NCBI RefSeq assembly: GCF_000001735.4
Contig: NC_003070.9
Coordinates: 7,874,001 to 7,938,000 of the forward strand
Direction: 5' to 3'
DNA length: 64,000 nt
Source: Arabidopsis thaliana
Lineage: Eukaryota; Streptophyta; Magnoliopsida; Brassicales; Brassicaceae
In this document: positions 32,608 through 45,234 of the stretch, piece after piece
How positions within the stretch are numbered: position 1 is the stretch's first letter
How the letters are laid out: each line of letters starts with the position of its first letter
Made by a program: the position numbers and the translations under genes
The notes under the pieces: model-generated
The model's database searches: none
What the model was told of the DNA's origin: nothing
What the model saw: the letters and a program-made list of their open reading frames with translations, nothing else

Positions 32608-33730
32608 TTTTCTTTCTCTTGCGCGAAATCAGTTGTCAGTTTCCTCTTTTTGTAATGAACAAATGTGAGTTTTGGTTTGCCTTTGAAATAAGCCATTTTA
32701 TAGAGAAAGAAGAGAAGAAAGAAGAGAAGAAAAAAGAGACCAAACTAATAACTTCTTGGCCTTGGTGGTTGTCCACAAATTACGTCACGTGTGAATAGTA
32801 TCCAAAACCTGCCATGAGCCCGGGATTTCCATTTATGTGTAAAATTCATAAAAACCTAATATAAGATAATGTTCATCTACAAGTTGAGCGTACTGCAGAA
32901 AATCTACAATGCCAGATATGCCGAATGGACCTAATCATTTAGGGATACGTGCAACAAAATATATAGGTTTCCGTGGCACCAGATCATGATCACGTTCCAA
33001 GTATATCTTCATCTTCCAAGGCACATGTGCCTATCTATTTTGCTTGTCTTGTGCCGAATAATTAATCTGGAATTTAGTGTCTGCTTAATTAACAGATTTC
33101 AAATTTTCGCCTTTAAATGAAAGATATAAGCATACTTAGAAAGTTATACTAGTCCAAGGAGATTTAATAAGGAGGTAAATTATGTCGAAAAGAGCAATAA
33201 GTTGACTATCGACGTGGGAGTGGACCACTTGCTTTATTTTCCTTTAAAGTTAACCTCTACGGATACCTTTGGTTGTTTCTAACTTTCTGTGAAATTTAAT
33301 AATTTTGGAACTATTAAGGTTTTGTCCTTGTTCGGGAAATTTAAGTGTTTTTGTCCTTTTATTTTTTTTCCACTATTCCATATGTCAAATTAAAGGAACT
33401 TCACCAAAGAAAGAAAACCACAAAAAGTGCAAAACCCACGCCTAAATACACCGTGACAAAGAAGAAAGATACGTTCCGTGACAAACAAAATTTGGATACA
33501 GTCTGTAACCAAGTTGATGCATGGCTTTGACTTCAAAATTTGGATACAATAACCAAGTTCGAATTGCCCTTTTGGACTTGGGTTTGACTCGAGTTTTCAT
33601 TTGCAATTATGAAATAAATTGGTGGAGTACTAGTCGTATACGGTATAAATGGTTGAACGGATGATAAAGAACAAGCGAATTGGATAAGCTAAATATAACA
33701 AAAAAAAGATTAGTATGAAACACGAGGATG
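32608..33730. other. UGT85A1 promoter and spacer
   Basis: Begins with the UGT85A1 leader and promoter: a purine-rich AGAGAAGAAAG tract near 32702-32740 and a G-box. From 33000 to 33730 the DNA is AT-rich without coding signal. It ends at a Harbinger-like element. Confidence 0.5.
32786..32791 (-). promoter_or_regulatory. G-box CACGTG upstream of UGT85A1
   Basis: CACGTG in TTACGTCACGTGTGAA, 179 bp upstream of the UGT85A1 start. It overlaps a TACGTCA element (ACGT-core, TGA/CRE type), so two bZIP-type sites are fused here, unlike in the paralogs. Confidence 0.55.
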
Positions 33731-33733
33731 TTA

Positions 33734-34499
33734 GACCATCCTCAATGGGAGGTTATCCACATGGCTGGAAATAAAGTACAACTTTGTCTCCAATTGTTAA
33801 ATTTGTCATCACCATATAAGATTAAGCTGCATGAGCTTAGATAAAAATATAAGACAAAATAGCTATTAACATAGTGGTTACATCACTATATTTTGTATCT
33901 CTTTCGTTAAACTAAAGACAGAAGAATGATCGGATTCATTCGTTTCATCACAGACAGAAGTTAGAGAACTATGTAATGTAAAGAGTACATGCACCAAAAA
34001 AGTCATGAGCTAATTTAGGCAAACTCAATCTCTCTACATGACACAAATCAATCCCATGAATGTTCCTAAACGCATTAACACAAATCAATCCCATGACACA
34101 AAACAATTACATATATCCTACAATTGAAATATAAAAGAGAGAACACATAATCATCATGAAACTTACCTGGAAAAAAAAACTATTTTATCGAATGGAACCT
34201 GTGTATACAAAAGCATCAGATACATTAACGAGAGAAAATTGAATTATAAGTAGAGGAATTGAAAGGATTATAGAAACTCCGGACAAGAGAATTATTTGTT
34301 CCGATTTCACTTCGATCGCGGAATAGAGAGAGAGGAGGAGGAAGAAGAAACACGAGAATAATGCCACGTCACCTCCACACCTATTCTAAGAGAGCCTCTA
34401 AGGTAAGAGGGCCTCTAAGCTAAAATCATCATTAAACATTTAATTTAAATCCCTTTATTAACCTAAGAAACCTCTTAAATCCTCCCATTGAGGATGCTC
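33734..34499. mobile_element. Non-autonomous PIF/Harbinger-like DNA transposon, 766 bp
   Basis: The left end reads GACCATCCTCAATGGGAGG from 33734. The right end, read in reverse complement from 34499, is GAGCATCCTCAATGGGAGG: 19-bp terminal inverted repeats with one mismatch. The 3-bp target duplication TTA is at 33731-33733 and 34500-34502. A TTA/TAA duplication with such ends points to PIF/Harbinger. The interior has only a 60-codon open frame on the minus strand (34185-34367), with no transposase likeness. Immediately right of it sits another element of the same kind. Confidence 0.75.
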
Positions 34500-34503
34500 T
34501 TAA

Positions 34504-35821
34504 GAGCACCCCCATTGAAACACCTTAATTAAGGATTCCTTAAAATTTTATATTATTATATTTTGAATAAATGGAAGTTTAGAGTTTTTATTCAATCTTA
34601 TTTCCCAATGGTAGAATCTTAAGTGGGTTTCTTAAAAAAAAACAAAAAATGACAATTACAAGAACATAGCTAATTTGACACGCACAGGAACCTCGAATCA
34701 CAAATTTCCAATTGTTTTAATATCTCCTTCATCGGATTTTGGATTCTCTTGCGTTGCTTGTCCTTGTACAGAATTTTTTGTGTTTGGCCTGAATTGTGAC
34801 ATGCATACATAACTTTGTAAGGAATTGAAATCTTTCTCAGGGGTTGTTGCTGGTATTGCTGCAGCCATCATACGCAGCTAAGGAGAGGAAAGAACCCATA
34901 CATCCATCACACCTAGACACACAAACATGACAATTACACAACACAAAGCTCTCACATAGAAGGCAAAGTTAAACTTAAATCCTACTTGCTATCTGTTACT
35001 CATTCTTTAGCCAACAACAATTTTGCATCTATCCAATCTGTTTTTCTCTTTGACATTTTATCAAACACCTTGTGTGCGCTCAACAAAAACCAAAAACTTG
35101 TAGCCACAAACACCCCAACCAAAGGCAATCTAGCTTCATTCCTATTATCTAAACCAGCCAAAAATACGACAACCATCATGATACCAAGCCTACAGCTCTA
35201 ACCATTTGAGTCCACTTCTAAAGATATCACACATCAATCTTGCTTGTTTCCCTTATATTCTGTCTCAAATAGAAGTATAGAGACACATTACCATTTGTTG
35301 TCGCAAGTTCTCCGAAGTATCTCGCACGTATCCAACCTTCTGCCCCCATTTTTTATTTTCCGGCTTGCTCACTGCCTCCGCACCGTTCTCCACCGTGCTC
35401 TGCACAACGCATCATCTCATTCGCCGCAAGCTCATGAAACGTATCTAATTTCACCGATTCCGCTTGATCTACCGGTGATGAAGACGTGATAAAACTTGAT
35501 GGGGATCGTGACGGATCGAGAGACGATGATGATATGAGAAACGATGATGAGAAGAGAGTTCATCATTTGCAGAAGGGAGACGAAGATGAGAAGCGTAGAG
35601 CTTCGGAGCAAACAAGGAGGAGAGAAGGCAACGAAGGAAAAAAAAAATTGTTTGTATAGTCTTCCAATAAGAGAATGACACGTATACGAACCTTAAAAAC
35701 CAAAAAACACCTAATGCAAGGTGCGAACCTTGCTTAATACCACAATTCTGAATTAATTTTTGACTTTTTTTCTTTAGTTTTCTTCTAAGAAACTCATAAG
35801 GTCTTCCCAATGGACCTGCTC
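34504..35821. mobile_element. Non-autonomous PIF/Harbinger-like DNA transposon, 1.3 kb
   Basis: Left end GAGCACCCCCATTG from 34504; right end in reverse complement GAGCAGGTCCATTG from 35821, imperfect inverted repeats that continue weakly into the flanks. The target duplication TAA lies at 34501-34503 and 35822-35824. The left TAA overlaps the right TTA of the 766-bp element, so this one inserted in the first one's target duplication. Interior open frames (such as 34986-35201) are short and I recognise no transposase domain, so it is non-autonomous or heavily decayed. Confidence 0.65.
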
Positions 35822-35824
35822 TAA

Positions 35825-38119
35825 TGTGCCGCAAACATGAGATGAAGCGTCAGAAATTCAGAATAAAAATTGTCACCTGTTTTAGGGAGCATGACTACTA
35901 GGCCCAATGGAGTTTCTTAGCCCATCAAATCTTAGTATCAGATTATCAATATCCCTAGGGTCCAGTGTAAGCTCGTTCTTTATTTAATCCAATAAGCCGT
36001 TGTTTATCAAATACGTTAATTCTGCCGTTTATTTTGTAGTTGAGGCTACATTTCGTCGTACATCAATATCAACATGGAGTAATTGTTATGATCCTTAAAT
36101 GTTGAAAGTCAGTTTTATCTCTCGCGTGGAAGATATGTAAAACATGTAACGTTGCTAGAACTTATTTTTTTTTACTTAACATTACATGAACAGATGGCCT
36201 TGAAATCAGTAGAAAATTAGAGATGGAAACATATCTAGCGATTTGGTATGTAACTATGCTTGAACTGTCTTATATATCTTAAGTCTTAACAACACCACAT
36301 TAATTAATATTCGTAATTAACTCTTGCCCTAATATATTTTCTAATATACCAAGTGACTTTTAATCTAGTGGATTCCTTGAAAGAAAACAAGAACACTGAC
36401 ACATTATTTCTGACTTCTGTCAAACAAACAGAAAAAAAAAAAAAGTCGCAAAGAACACAAAATTTCATGAAATTACAAGAAGTATAATTACTGACGTTGC
36501 TAATGACTAGTATATATATTTGTAATAAGCACATAACCCCAAAGTCAACACACCTAACATTTTGTGTGTGTCTCTCTCTCTCTCCTTTCCACCAACATAT
36601 TGAAGAACAAGACTCCGTAGGGTCTACCTCACCAGATCATTATCACATCGACGGTCCATTTTGTGATCTATAGGAGAATAACACGAAAGAATATGCTCTT
36701 CATTTTCATTCTATTTTCCAAGTCTGCATAACACGTTTACTAATAATACCTACAAGGCTATAACAAATACCAAGAATATGTCCATTGAATGTGGTCCTTG
36801 ATCGTATACGAGAAGGCATGATCATATGAACGGAAAGTTTTTCAGTCTTCAGTCTACAAATATAGAACTAATAATCGTTAATAACACACACGAATGCATT
36901 ATACCACGGATTGGATGAGATTTAAACAACTCTTACAAATCAATACTAATATAACAAACCAACAAAAAAAGTTTGGTAATAAATAATATGTAGAAATCGA
37001 ATAGACTTTGAAACCATAAACAATTACAAATGAACAATAAATAAGATTATAACAAATGTGGGAGTTGGCGAAATTAGAAAGGTGGGGTTCCGTCATTTAC
37101 GACGGGTGTTAGGTGAGATAAGCTAGCTTTACTCAGTCTCATTTAATCTCGATCGGTTATTAACTTATTCTTATCAATCAATCTACTTATAAGTGTAATT
37201 AATTTATTACTATTTCAAATATGTACAAATTAATACACCCATGTTTTTTTTTAATATAACACAACATTCGACCAACTTTTATAAATAACTAAATATACAA
37301 AATCTTGACCATGACCATCTTAAATTTGTATATATAAGACCACGACCAACGCCGTGTTTATATTTATAAAGACTATACGCGGTTAAAGATTATTTTTTTA
37401 AAAAAACTTTTAATAAATAATGTTTGATATAACTCTATAAAATATCCCATACTAATTTTGCTTCAATATTCAATATAACTTTCTTTTAGTTTTAGTTACT
37501 TTTTTTAATTGAATTACATCTTTTTTCTTTATATTCTTATCGTATAAAAAATTTAGTTTTTCAGAATTAAACATTAATAACTTAACAATACAAAGATGTC
37601 AAAAAAAAAACATTACAATTCGACCTAATATCTTCAATTTCGACACATGTAAAATAAAATTTGAAAAATCTTCGTTTTAATAAGAAAAACTTGTTTTATA
37701 ATACAATTGAGTCTCCAAATCAATAAAATAAAGTATACATGATTATAAGAATTTCACCGAACGTTAGCGGCAAAGACATGCCCATTCAACACGAAGCTAA
37801 ACCGGATACGTTTTTGATTACGGACACGTTAGCCGGTTATCGTTTGAATGAAAATTGACAAATCTACCCTTCTAACAATCGCAAACATGGAATTACCAAT
37901 AATACCCTTACAAGTAAATTACCTACCACAACTACAACAACACATTAGCCTTCTTCTTCACCAAACACCACCACCATCTCCGATTTCGTTTATAAAACCC
38001 TCAAATTCTCATCTCAACACTTCTCAGGTTTCGTGTAACATTTCACACACACATTTGTCGAAATCTTAACACCAATCCCAAATCAGAAAAATCAAAACTT
38101 TTTATTTTATTTTATCAAA
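35825..38119. other. Intergenic region and promoter of the DAHP synthase gene
   Basis: 2.3 kb of AT-rich DNA. The first 2 kb show no coding signal: the short open frames are AT-biased and unlike any family. The last 150 bases hold a TATA box and a CT-rich leader of the DAHP synthase gene. Confidence 0.5.
37991..37997 (+). promoter_or_regulatory. TATA box of the DAHP synthase gene
   Basis: TATAAAA lies 123 bp before the ATG at 38120 and is followed by a C/T- and A-rich leader, a normal plant spacing for TATA plus 5' UTR. Confidence 0.5.
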
Positions 38120-40742
<2,623 letters not shown>

Positions 40743-41152
40743 TCAAATAAACATTGCTTATAATAATATCTATCTATATAAATGTGTGTGTGTGTGAACT
40801 TAATACAATCTCATTTATCTTTGATTCAAATCTTGAGTCAAAAGAACGCTTAAGGTTTCTGTTTTAATGTTGTTAGTGAGTATTATTTCCATTTTGGATT
40901 TAATATAATCATGGATGGTTGGGTTTTATTTATGTTGTGAACAGTTTTGTGTATGTTGAGCCCAAAAAAAAAAGGTTTTCATTATAACAAAAATTGAAAA
41001 TTTAGTAGTTTGTGTTGGTAATTTACCAAATAGAGAGATAAACGTTGAAGTCAAGATATGATCTGGAACAATCAGAGGGACATTTTGCGACAATTATAAG
41101 AGGACAAATCTATAATGCTCACAAAGTCCAACAATAGAAAAATCAAAGCTCC

Positions 41153-41240
41153 CTCTAAATTTAAACAAAAAATAATAATGCTTTAAACAAACCCATCTCT
41201 AAATTTAAACAAAAAATAATAATGCTTTAAACAAACCCAT
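41153..41240. repeat. Exact tandem duplication of a 44-bp unit
   Basis: The 44 bases 41153-41196, starting CTCTAAATTTAAAC and ending AAACAAACCCAT, are repeated without change at 41197-41240. Perfect identity of two copies in neutral AT-rich DNA suggests a recent duplication. Confidence 0.95.
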
Positions 41241-41322
41241 ATACATTTAACTTTCGATATTGATATTTGGAAACAAAAAAAAAAACTTAGGATATTGATA
41301 TAGGATTTTTTCAAGCTTAATG

Positions 41323-41363
41323 TTGACATTTTTTTTTGGGAGCAGCTAAATATTGACATTTTT
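41323..41363 (-). mobile_element. Small poly(T)-tailed insertion with 11-bp direct repeats
   Basis: TTGACATTTTT occurs at 41323-41333 and 41353-41363. Between them are four more T and GGGAGCAGCTAAATA. On the minus strand this reads as a 15-base remnant (TATTTAGCTGCTCCC) with an A-run joined to the repeated target, like the other poly(A) mini-insertions. Here the T-run overlaps the direct repeat, so slippage is a possible alternative. Confidence 0.4.
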
Positions 41364-41498
41364 GGTTTGAACTAGATTTACGTTTGAAGAGCCATTACCA
41401 AAAACATAAAACTACTCATTAAGATCCAGCTTTGCTTCTATTATGTTTTGCAAGAAAATGAATGTTGTTGTTGTTATATGTGTTTGTGTGTGTATGAT

Positions 41499-41607
41499 CA
41501 GGCTTTTGATGCTGCCATTGCTTGTTAAACACACTAGCTAGGCGAAGAGTCGTCCTACAAGGATATCACTTTGATCATGCAGCCTCTGTGGAGTTTCTGT
41601 CTGAAGG
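41499..41607 (+). pseudogene. Orphan 14-3-3 exon fragment
   Basis: The plus strand after a CAG reads QAFDAAIA, then a stop, and then in another frame LGEESSYKDITLIMQ, followed by LWSFCLK. This is the penultimate 14-3-3 exon (family form [34 protein letters not shown]), with a frame break, stop codons and loss of the RDNL segment. It has the GEESYKD wording of other 14-3-3 isoforms rather than the NEESYKD of GRF10, so its source may be a different family member. No other 14-3-3 exon is near it; it lies about 34 kb from GRF10 and on the opposite strand. Confidence 0.75.
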
Positions 41608-42075
41608 TTGCCTTTTTGCTATTATAAATGTATGATTCAACTTACGATTATTCTCTGTTGGTTTGGATCAGGAGGATTCTGCAGATGTTTTAATGTATGA
41701 TTCATTTATAACATTTTGCGATTTTTCATGTGATTTAGAGAGAAAAAAACATTTCACATTGTTAAACGTTATTTTGTTTTCTCTGCTTTGAAAGGTAAAT
41801 AGTTGACCTGACCGGTTATGAAATCAATGTACTTCAAAGAAAGAAAGAAAAAAGAGAGAGAGCTTTGGTGGGGCTTGCTAGATTTTTCAAAGTACACCAG
41901 ATAAAATAGCAATGATCACAAAGAAGTTGTCACATAGAAAAACGAAGATACACAACAGAAACAAGAAACAAAAGATACAGAAACAGAAACCAAAAACACC
42001 AACGATAGAAGGAAAAAGAAACACTAGTTCAGGTTTGGAAGGAGCCCGGCATAAAGGTTGGAGACGACAGGAAGA

Positions 42076-43518
42076 TCAGGTAAGGTATATTGATCGGTGA
42101 AAAGGCCACTCTAGATTCCCTAACGGAGAAGTCACCGGAACTGGTGGTGGAGTGTTCTGAAAATTGGGCAAATCTACACTCATTAACGGTAAAGTCTCTG
42201 GAACCAATGGTGGAACGTTCTCTGGTTGTAGATTATTCTGAGGATTTGGCAAGTCTAACGGTAAATTCTCCGGAACTAGTGGTGGAACGTTCTCTAGTTG
42301 TACATAGTTCTCTAGTTGATTTGGTGTCCAATCTAGCGGCGAAGTCACCGGTAGAACGTTATCTGGTTGTAGATTGTTTTGAGGATTTGGCCAGTCTAAC
42401 GAGGAAGTCACCAGAACTTGTGGTGGAGTGTTCTGAAAGTTAGGAAAGTCTAGACTCATTGACGGTGAAGTCGCCGGAACCAGTGGTGGAACGTTCTCTG
42501 GTTGTAGATTGTTCTGAGGATTTGGCCAGTCTAACGGTGAAGTCGCTGAAACTAACGGTAGAACGTTCTCTGATTGTATGGGGCAGTCTAGACTCCATAA
42601 CGGTGAAGCTGCCGAAACTTGTGGTGGAACATTCTCTGGTCGTATATTGTTGAGAGGATTTGGCAAGTCTACACTCCCTAACAGTGAATTTTCCGGAGAA
42701 CGTTGAACTGGAGACAACATCAAGCTCGGAGAGAGTGGACCGTTCAGAGATTCTGGCAACTGCCAATATAAAGATTCGTCCGGTGAAGTCACCTGAACTG
42801 GTGGAGGAATGCCCTCGGATAGTAGATCGGTCATAGAATTGGCCCAATCTAATGATCCGGACGGTAAAGTCGTCGGAAGTGGTGGTTGTTGAATGTTCTC
42901 CGTTTGTAGATTATCAGGAGACATAACCCACTCAAAAAAACCGAACGGTGCACTTGTCGGAACTGGTGGTGGTGTAATGTTCGCTGGAACTGGTGGTGGT
43001 GTAATGTTCGCTGGAACTGGTGGAGGAGGAATGCTCTCTTGTTGTTGGCACTCATCACCATTTACGAACAGGGGAGGCAACATAGACCCATGTAACTGTT
43101 CCTGGTTCATATCGTCTTCCATCACTCGCGCTTCCACCGAATCTTTCTCTCGAGGAAGAGACGGTGGAGACGGAGGTCGAGTGTTGAGTGATTCAACCGT
43201 TGAGGTGATCATGGGATCGGTCATAGTCGGGACCGTAGGAAATCGATAAGGACGTTGTGTAGTAATACGAGAGGCACTTGGTGGGCTATTGTTAACAACG
43301 AATGGCGGAGGACGTAACATGTCGAAACGACGACCACAGGTTGAGCCGGTGAGGCGATGAACCATCTCCTTAAAATGGTGTTTGTGGATTTTCAAGATCA
43401 CCGGCTCTTTAGCTTTCAATTTTGATCTCTCAGAGGAAACATTGTTAGTTTGGTTTGGATCAAGATCCATTGAGAAACTTTGAGGTAAATTGGTAATTTT
43501 CTGGTTTCTTGTTTTCAT
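42076..43518 (-). CDS. Proline-rich protein with a VQ-like (FxxxVHxLTG) motif
   Basis: Single-exon open frame of 480 residues; ATG at 43518, with a second in-frame ATG at codon 17 (MDLDPNQ) as an alternative start. Residues 49-58 read FKEMVHRLTG, which fits the VQ motif FxxxVQxLTG except that Gln is His, a VH variant known in some VQ proteins. A basic, helix-like KAKEPVILKIHKHH precedes it, as the region before the motif does in many VQ proteins. The remaining 400 residues are rich in Pro, Asn, Leu and Val and are built from degenerate repeats of the type LDWPNPQNNLQPENVPPLVP, at least six times toward the C-terminus. VQ proteins are plant nuclear cofactors of WRKY factors; that role here is inference. 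No signal peptide or membrane segment is seen. Long antisense open frames over the repeat zone are shadows of its codon bias. Confidence 0.7.
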   Translation of the reverse strand: MKTRNQKITNLPQSFSMDLDPNQTNNVSSERSKLKAKEPVILKIHKHHFKEMVHRLTGSTCGRRFDMLRPPPFVVNNSPPSASRITTQRPYRFPTVPTMTDPMITSTVESLNTRPPSPPSLPREKDSVEARVMEDDMNQEQLHGSMLPPLFVNGDECQQQESIPPPPVPANITPPPVPANITPPPVPTSAPFGFFEWVMSPDNLQTENIQQPPLPTTLPSGSLDWANSMTDLLSEGIPPPVQVTSPDESLYWQLPESLNGPLSPSLMLSPVQRSPENSLLGSVDLPNPLNNIRPENVPPQVSAASPLWSLDCPIQSENVLPLVSATSPLDWPNPQNNLQPENVPPLVPATSPSMSLDFPNFQNTPPQVLVTSSLDWPNPQNNLQPDNVLPVTSPLDWTPNQLENYVQLENVPPLVPENLPLDLPNPQNNLQPENVPPLVPETLPLMSVDLPNFQNTPPPVPVTSPLGNLEWPFHRSIYLT

Positions 43519-45234
43519 TTTTTCTTATTTTGCTTGTGCTTCATCTCACGAATTAACCAGATATATATAGCAAATGTTCTTCCTATCTTCCCAAGTCCCA
43601 TTAATTAGATTTCCAAAAACATTTGGTTTGAAAATATGTAGTGTATATATAGCAACTATATTATGATTTCTGTTTTATTTTATTTTTACTATTTAGGTAA
43701 TCTTTTGAATTTAAATTAGGAATAGGACCCGCGAAAAATTACGCGCGAAATTCAAAACTTTCAGTTATCTTCTAATGATTAATTAATTATTTATAAATTT
43801 GTTATATAATAGTAAAATTAATTCTTAGTAAATATAAATTAAAATTTTGAAAACTAGATAGTTTATTTATATCACTTAAAGTAAACATTTTCAATTACCA
43901 AATGAGCTCTTTTAGTTTTCTTTTACATGAACTGTTTTTCAAAAATATTAAATTGTTCCCTTTTGAAATTAATAAGTAAGTACAGGTCATAAATATGTTT
44001 TGAGAGGTAATAATTAAAATAAATGAAATACTTTTGTTTGCCAAGTAGTCAAATTTACTTTTTCTCTTTTTAATTACTTGTTTATATTATTTATATATAG
44101 ATATAAACAAGTAATTTACTTCATTAACATAAGTGTTGAATATAAAGTTTTGGAAACCTTTTCATGTTTACTTGTTTATATGGAAAGGAAGTAAAACAAG
44201 ACCCTCTTTATCAAACAAAAAAAAAATAAGTAATCAACTAAACAAGACCCATCCAGCGATTTTTTGTTTTTCAACTTCGACTGTTCAATGCTTGTGATAA
44301 TATTAAAATTCCCGAATCACATTGTACATATATGATTCTGACTTCATGACTTTATTACTGTTCTAAGATTGATGAACTTATCTTCAATGCTCATTAGTAA
44401 ACTGCAAATAACGTAACTTGCACTTTCTTATTTGGAAGAAATACTATAAATTATGCACTTGATATTGTTATTATGAATCTCTGACCATGTAGTAATTGTG
44501 ATACTTTGCTGTCCAAAACAATTTATAGATATCTAAAAAGAGTGATCGACAAGAACATTCGTAATAGATTGAGTATAATTCGGAGTGGCGGAGAGATGAA
44601 GTTTGTGGGAGGTATTCAAGAGTGGTTTGAATCAAGACAAGCATAAAAAGATCTAGTTGGTTTTTACTGATGTCTTTTAAAACAAGTATGCATTAAGTTG
44701 TAGAACAAGTTTATTTTTTTTGAATATAATTTCACACTAAATTAAAAAACAATTGTGTCTGAAATTTTAAAATCTTTTAATGCTTAGAAAATACTCATGT
44801 ATATGGGAAAAATCATGATGGGGTGATCAAATTAAGAATATATATGCAGTCTTCAAAAATCTAGAGACCATGACTTCACACATATACTCGAACTAATTGA
44901 ATATCTTGAATATTAGTTTCTAATTTCTCAGTTTTAGTAACATATTTCTCTTAAGTTCTATTTTTGTTAATGCTCTTATTGAAAAAGAAAAAAATGTAAA
45001 CACATGTTTTGACTCTAGAAATGCAATGTCATACCTTTAAACACATGTACAACTCTATTGTATATGTCGCGTGTCACTCTAGTAAATATGTATCGTTGAT
45101 TAAAAAATTCATACTAAATTCCATATTTAATAAGCGTTGTAGCAGTTGAAAAATCTTTAAAAGATAAGATACGAAGAACAAGAGCCCCCTCTCTCTCTCT
45201 CGTCCACTCACCTATTGTGTATCTCATCATCACC
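43519..45234. other. Intergenic region between the VQ-like gene and the ADH-like pair
   Basis: 1.7 kb of very AT-rich DNA with no coding signal. The last 60 bases are the CT-rich leader of the first ADH-like gene (CTCTCTCTCTCTC just before the ATG). Confidence 0.5.

Larger units (their letters stand above)
40743..42075. other. Intergenic region with a tandem repeat and an orphan 14-3-3 exon
   Basis: After the DAHP synthase 3' UTR comes AT-rich DNA holding a 44-bp tandem duplication (41153-41240), a small poly(T) insertion (41323-41363) and a stray 14-3-3 exon (41499-41607), each listed separately. Confidence 0.6.

Noticed and set aside
34185-34367. 60-codon frame with a hydrophobic N-terminus inside the 766-bp transposon
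   Set aside because: It lies wholly inside the non-autonomous element and matches nothing known; taken as a chance frame.
42090-43249. Open frames antisense or frame-shifted to the VQ-like gene
   Set aside because: They mirror its repeat structure and codon bias. The minus frame alone has the motif, a proper start and 480 uninterrupted codons.
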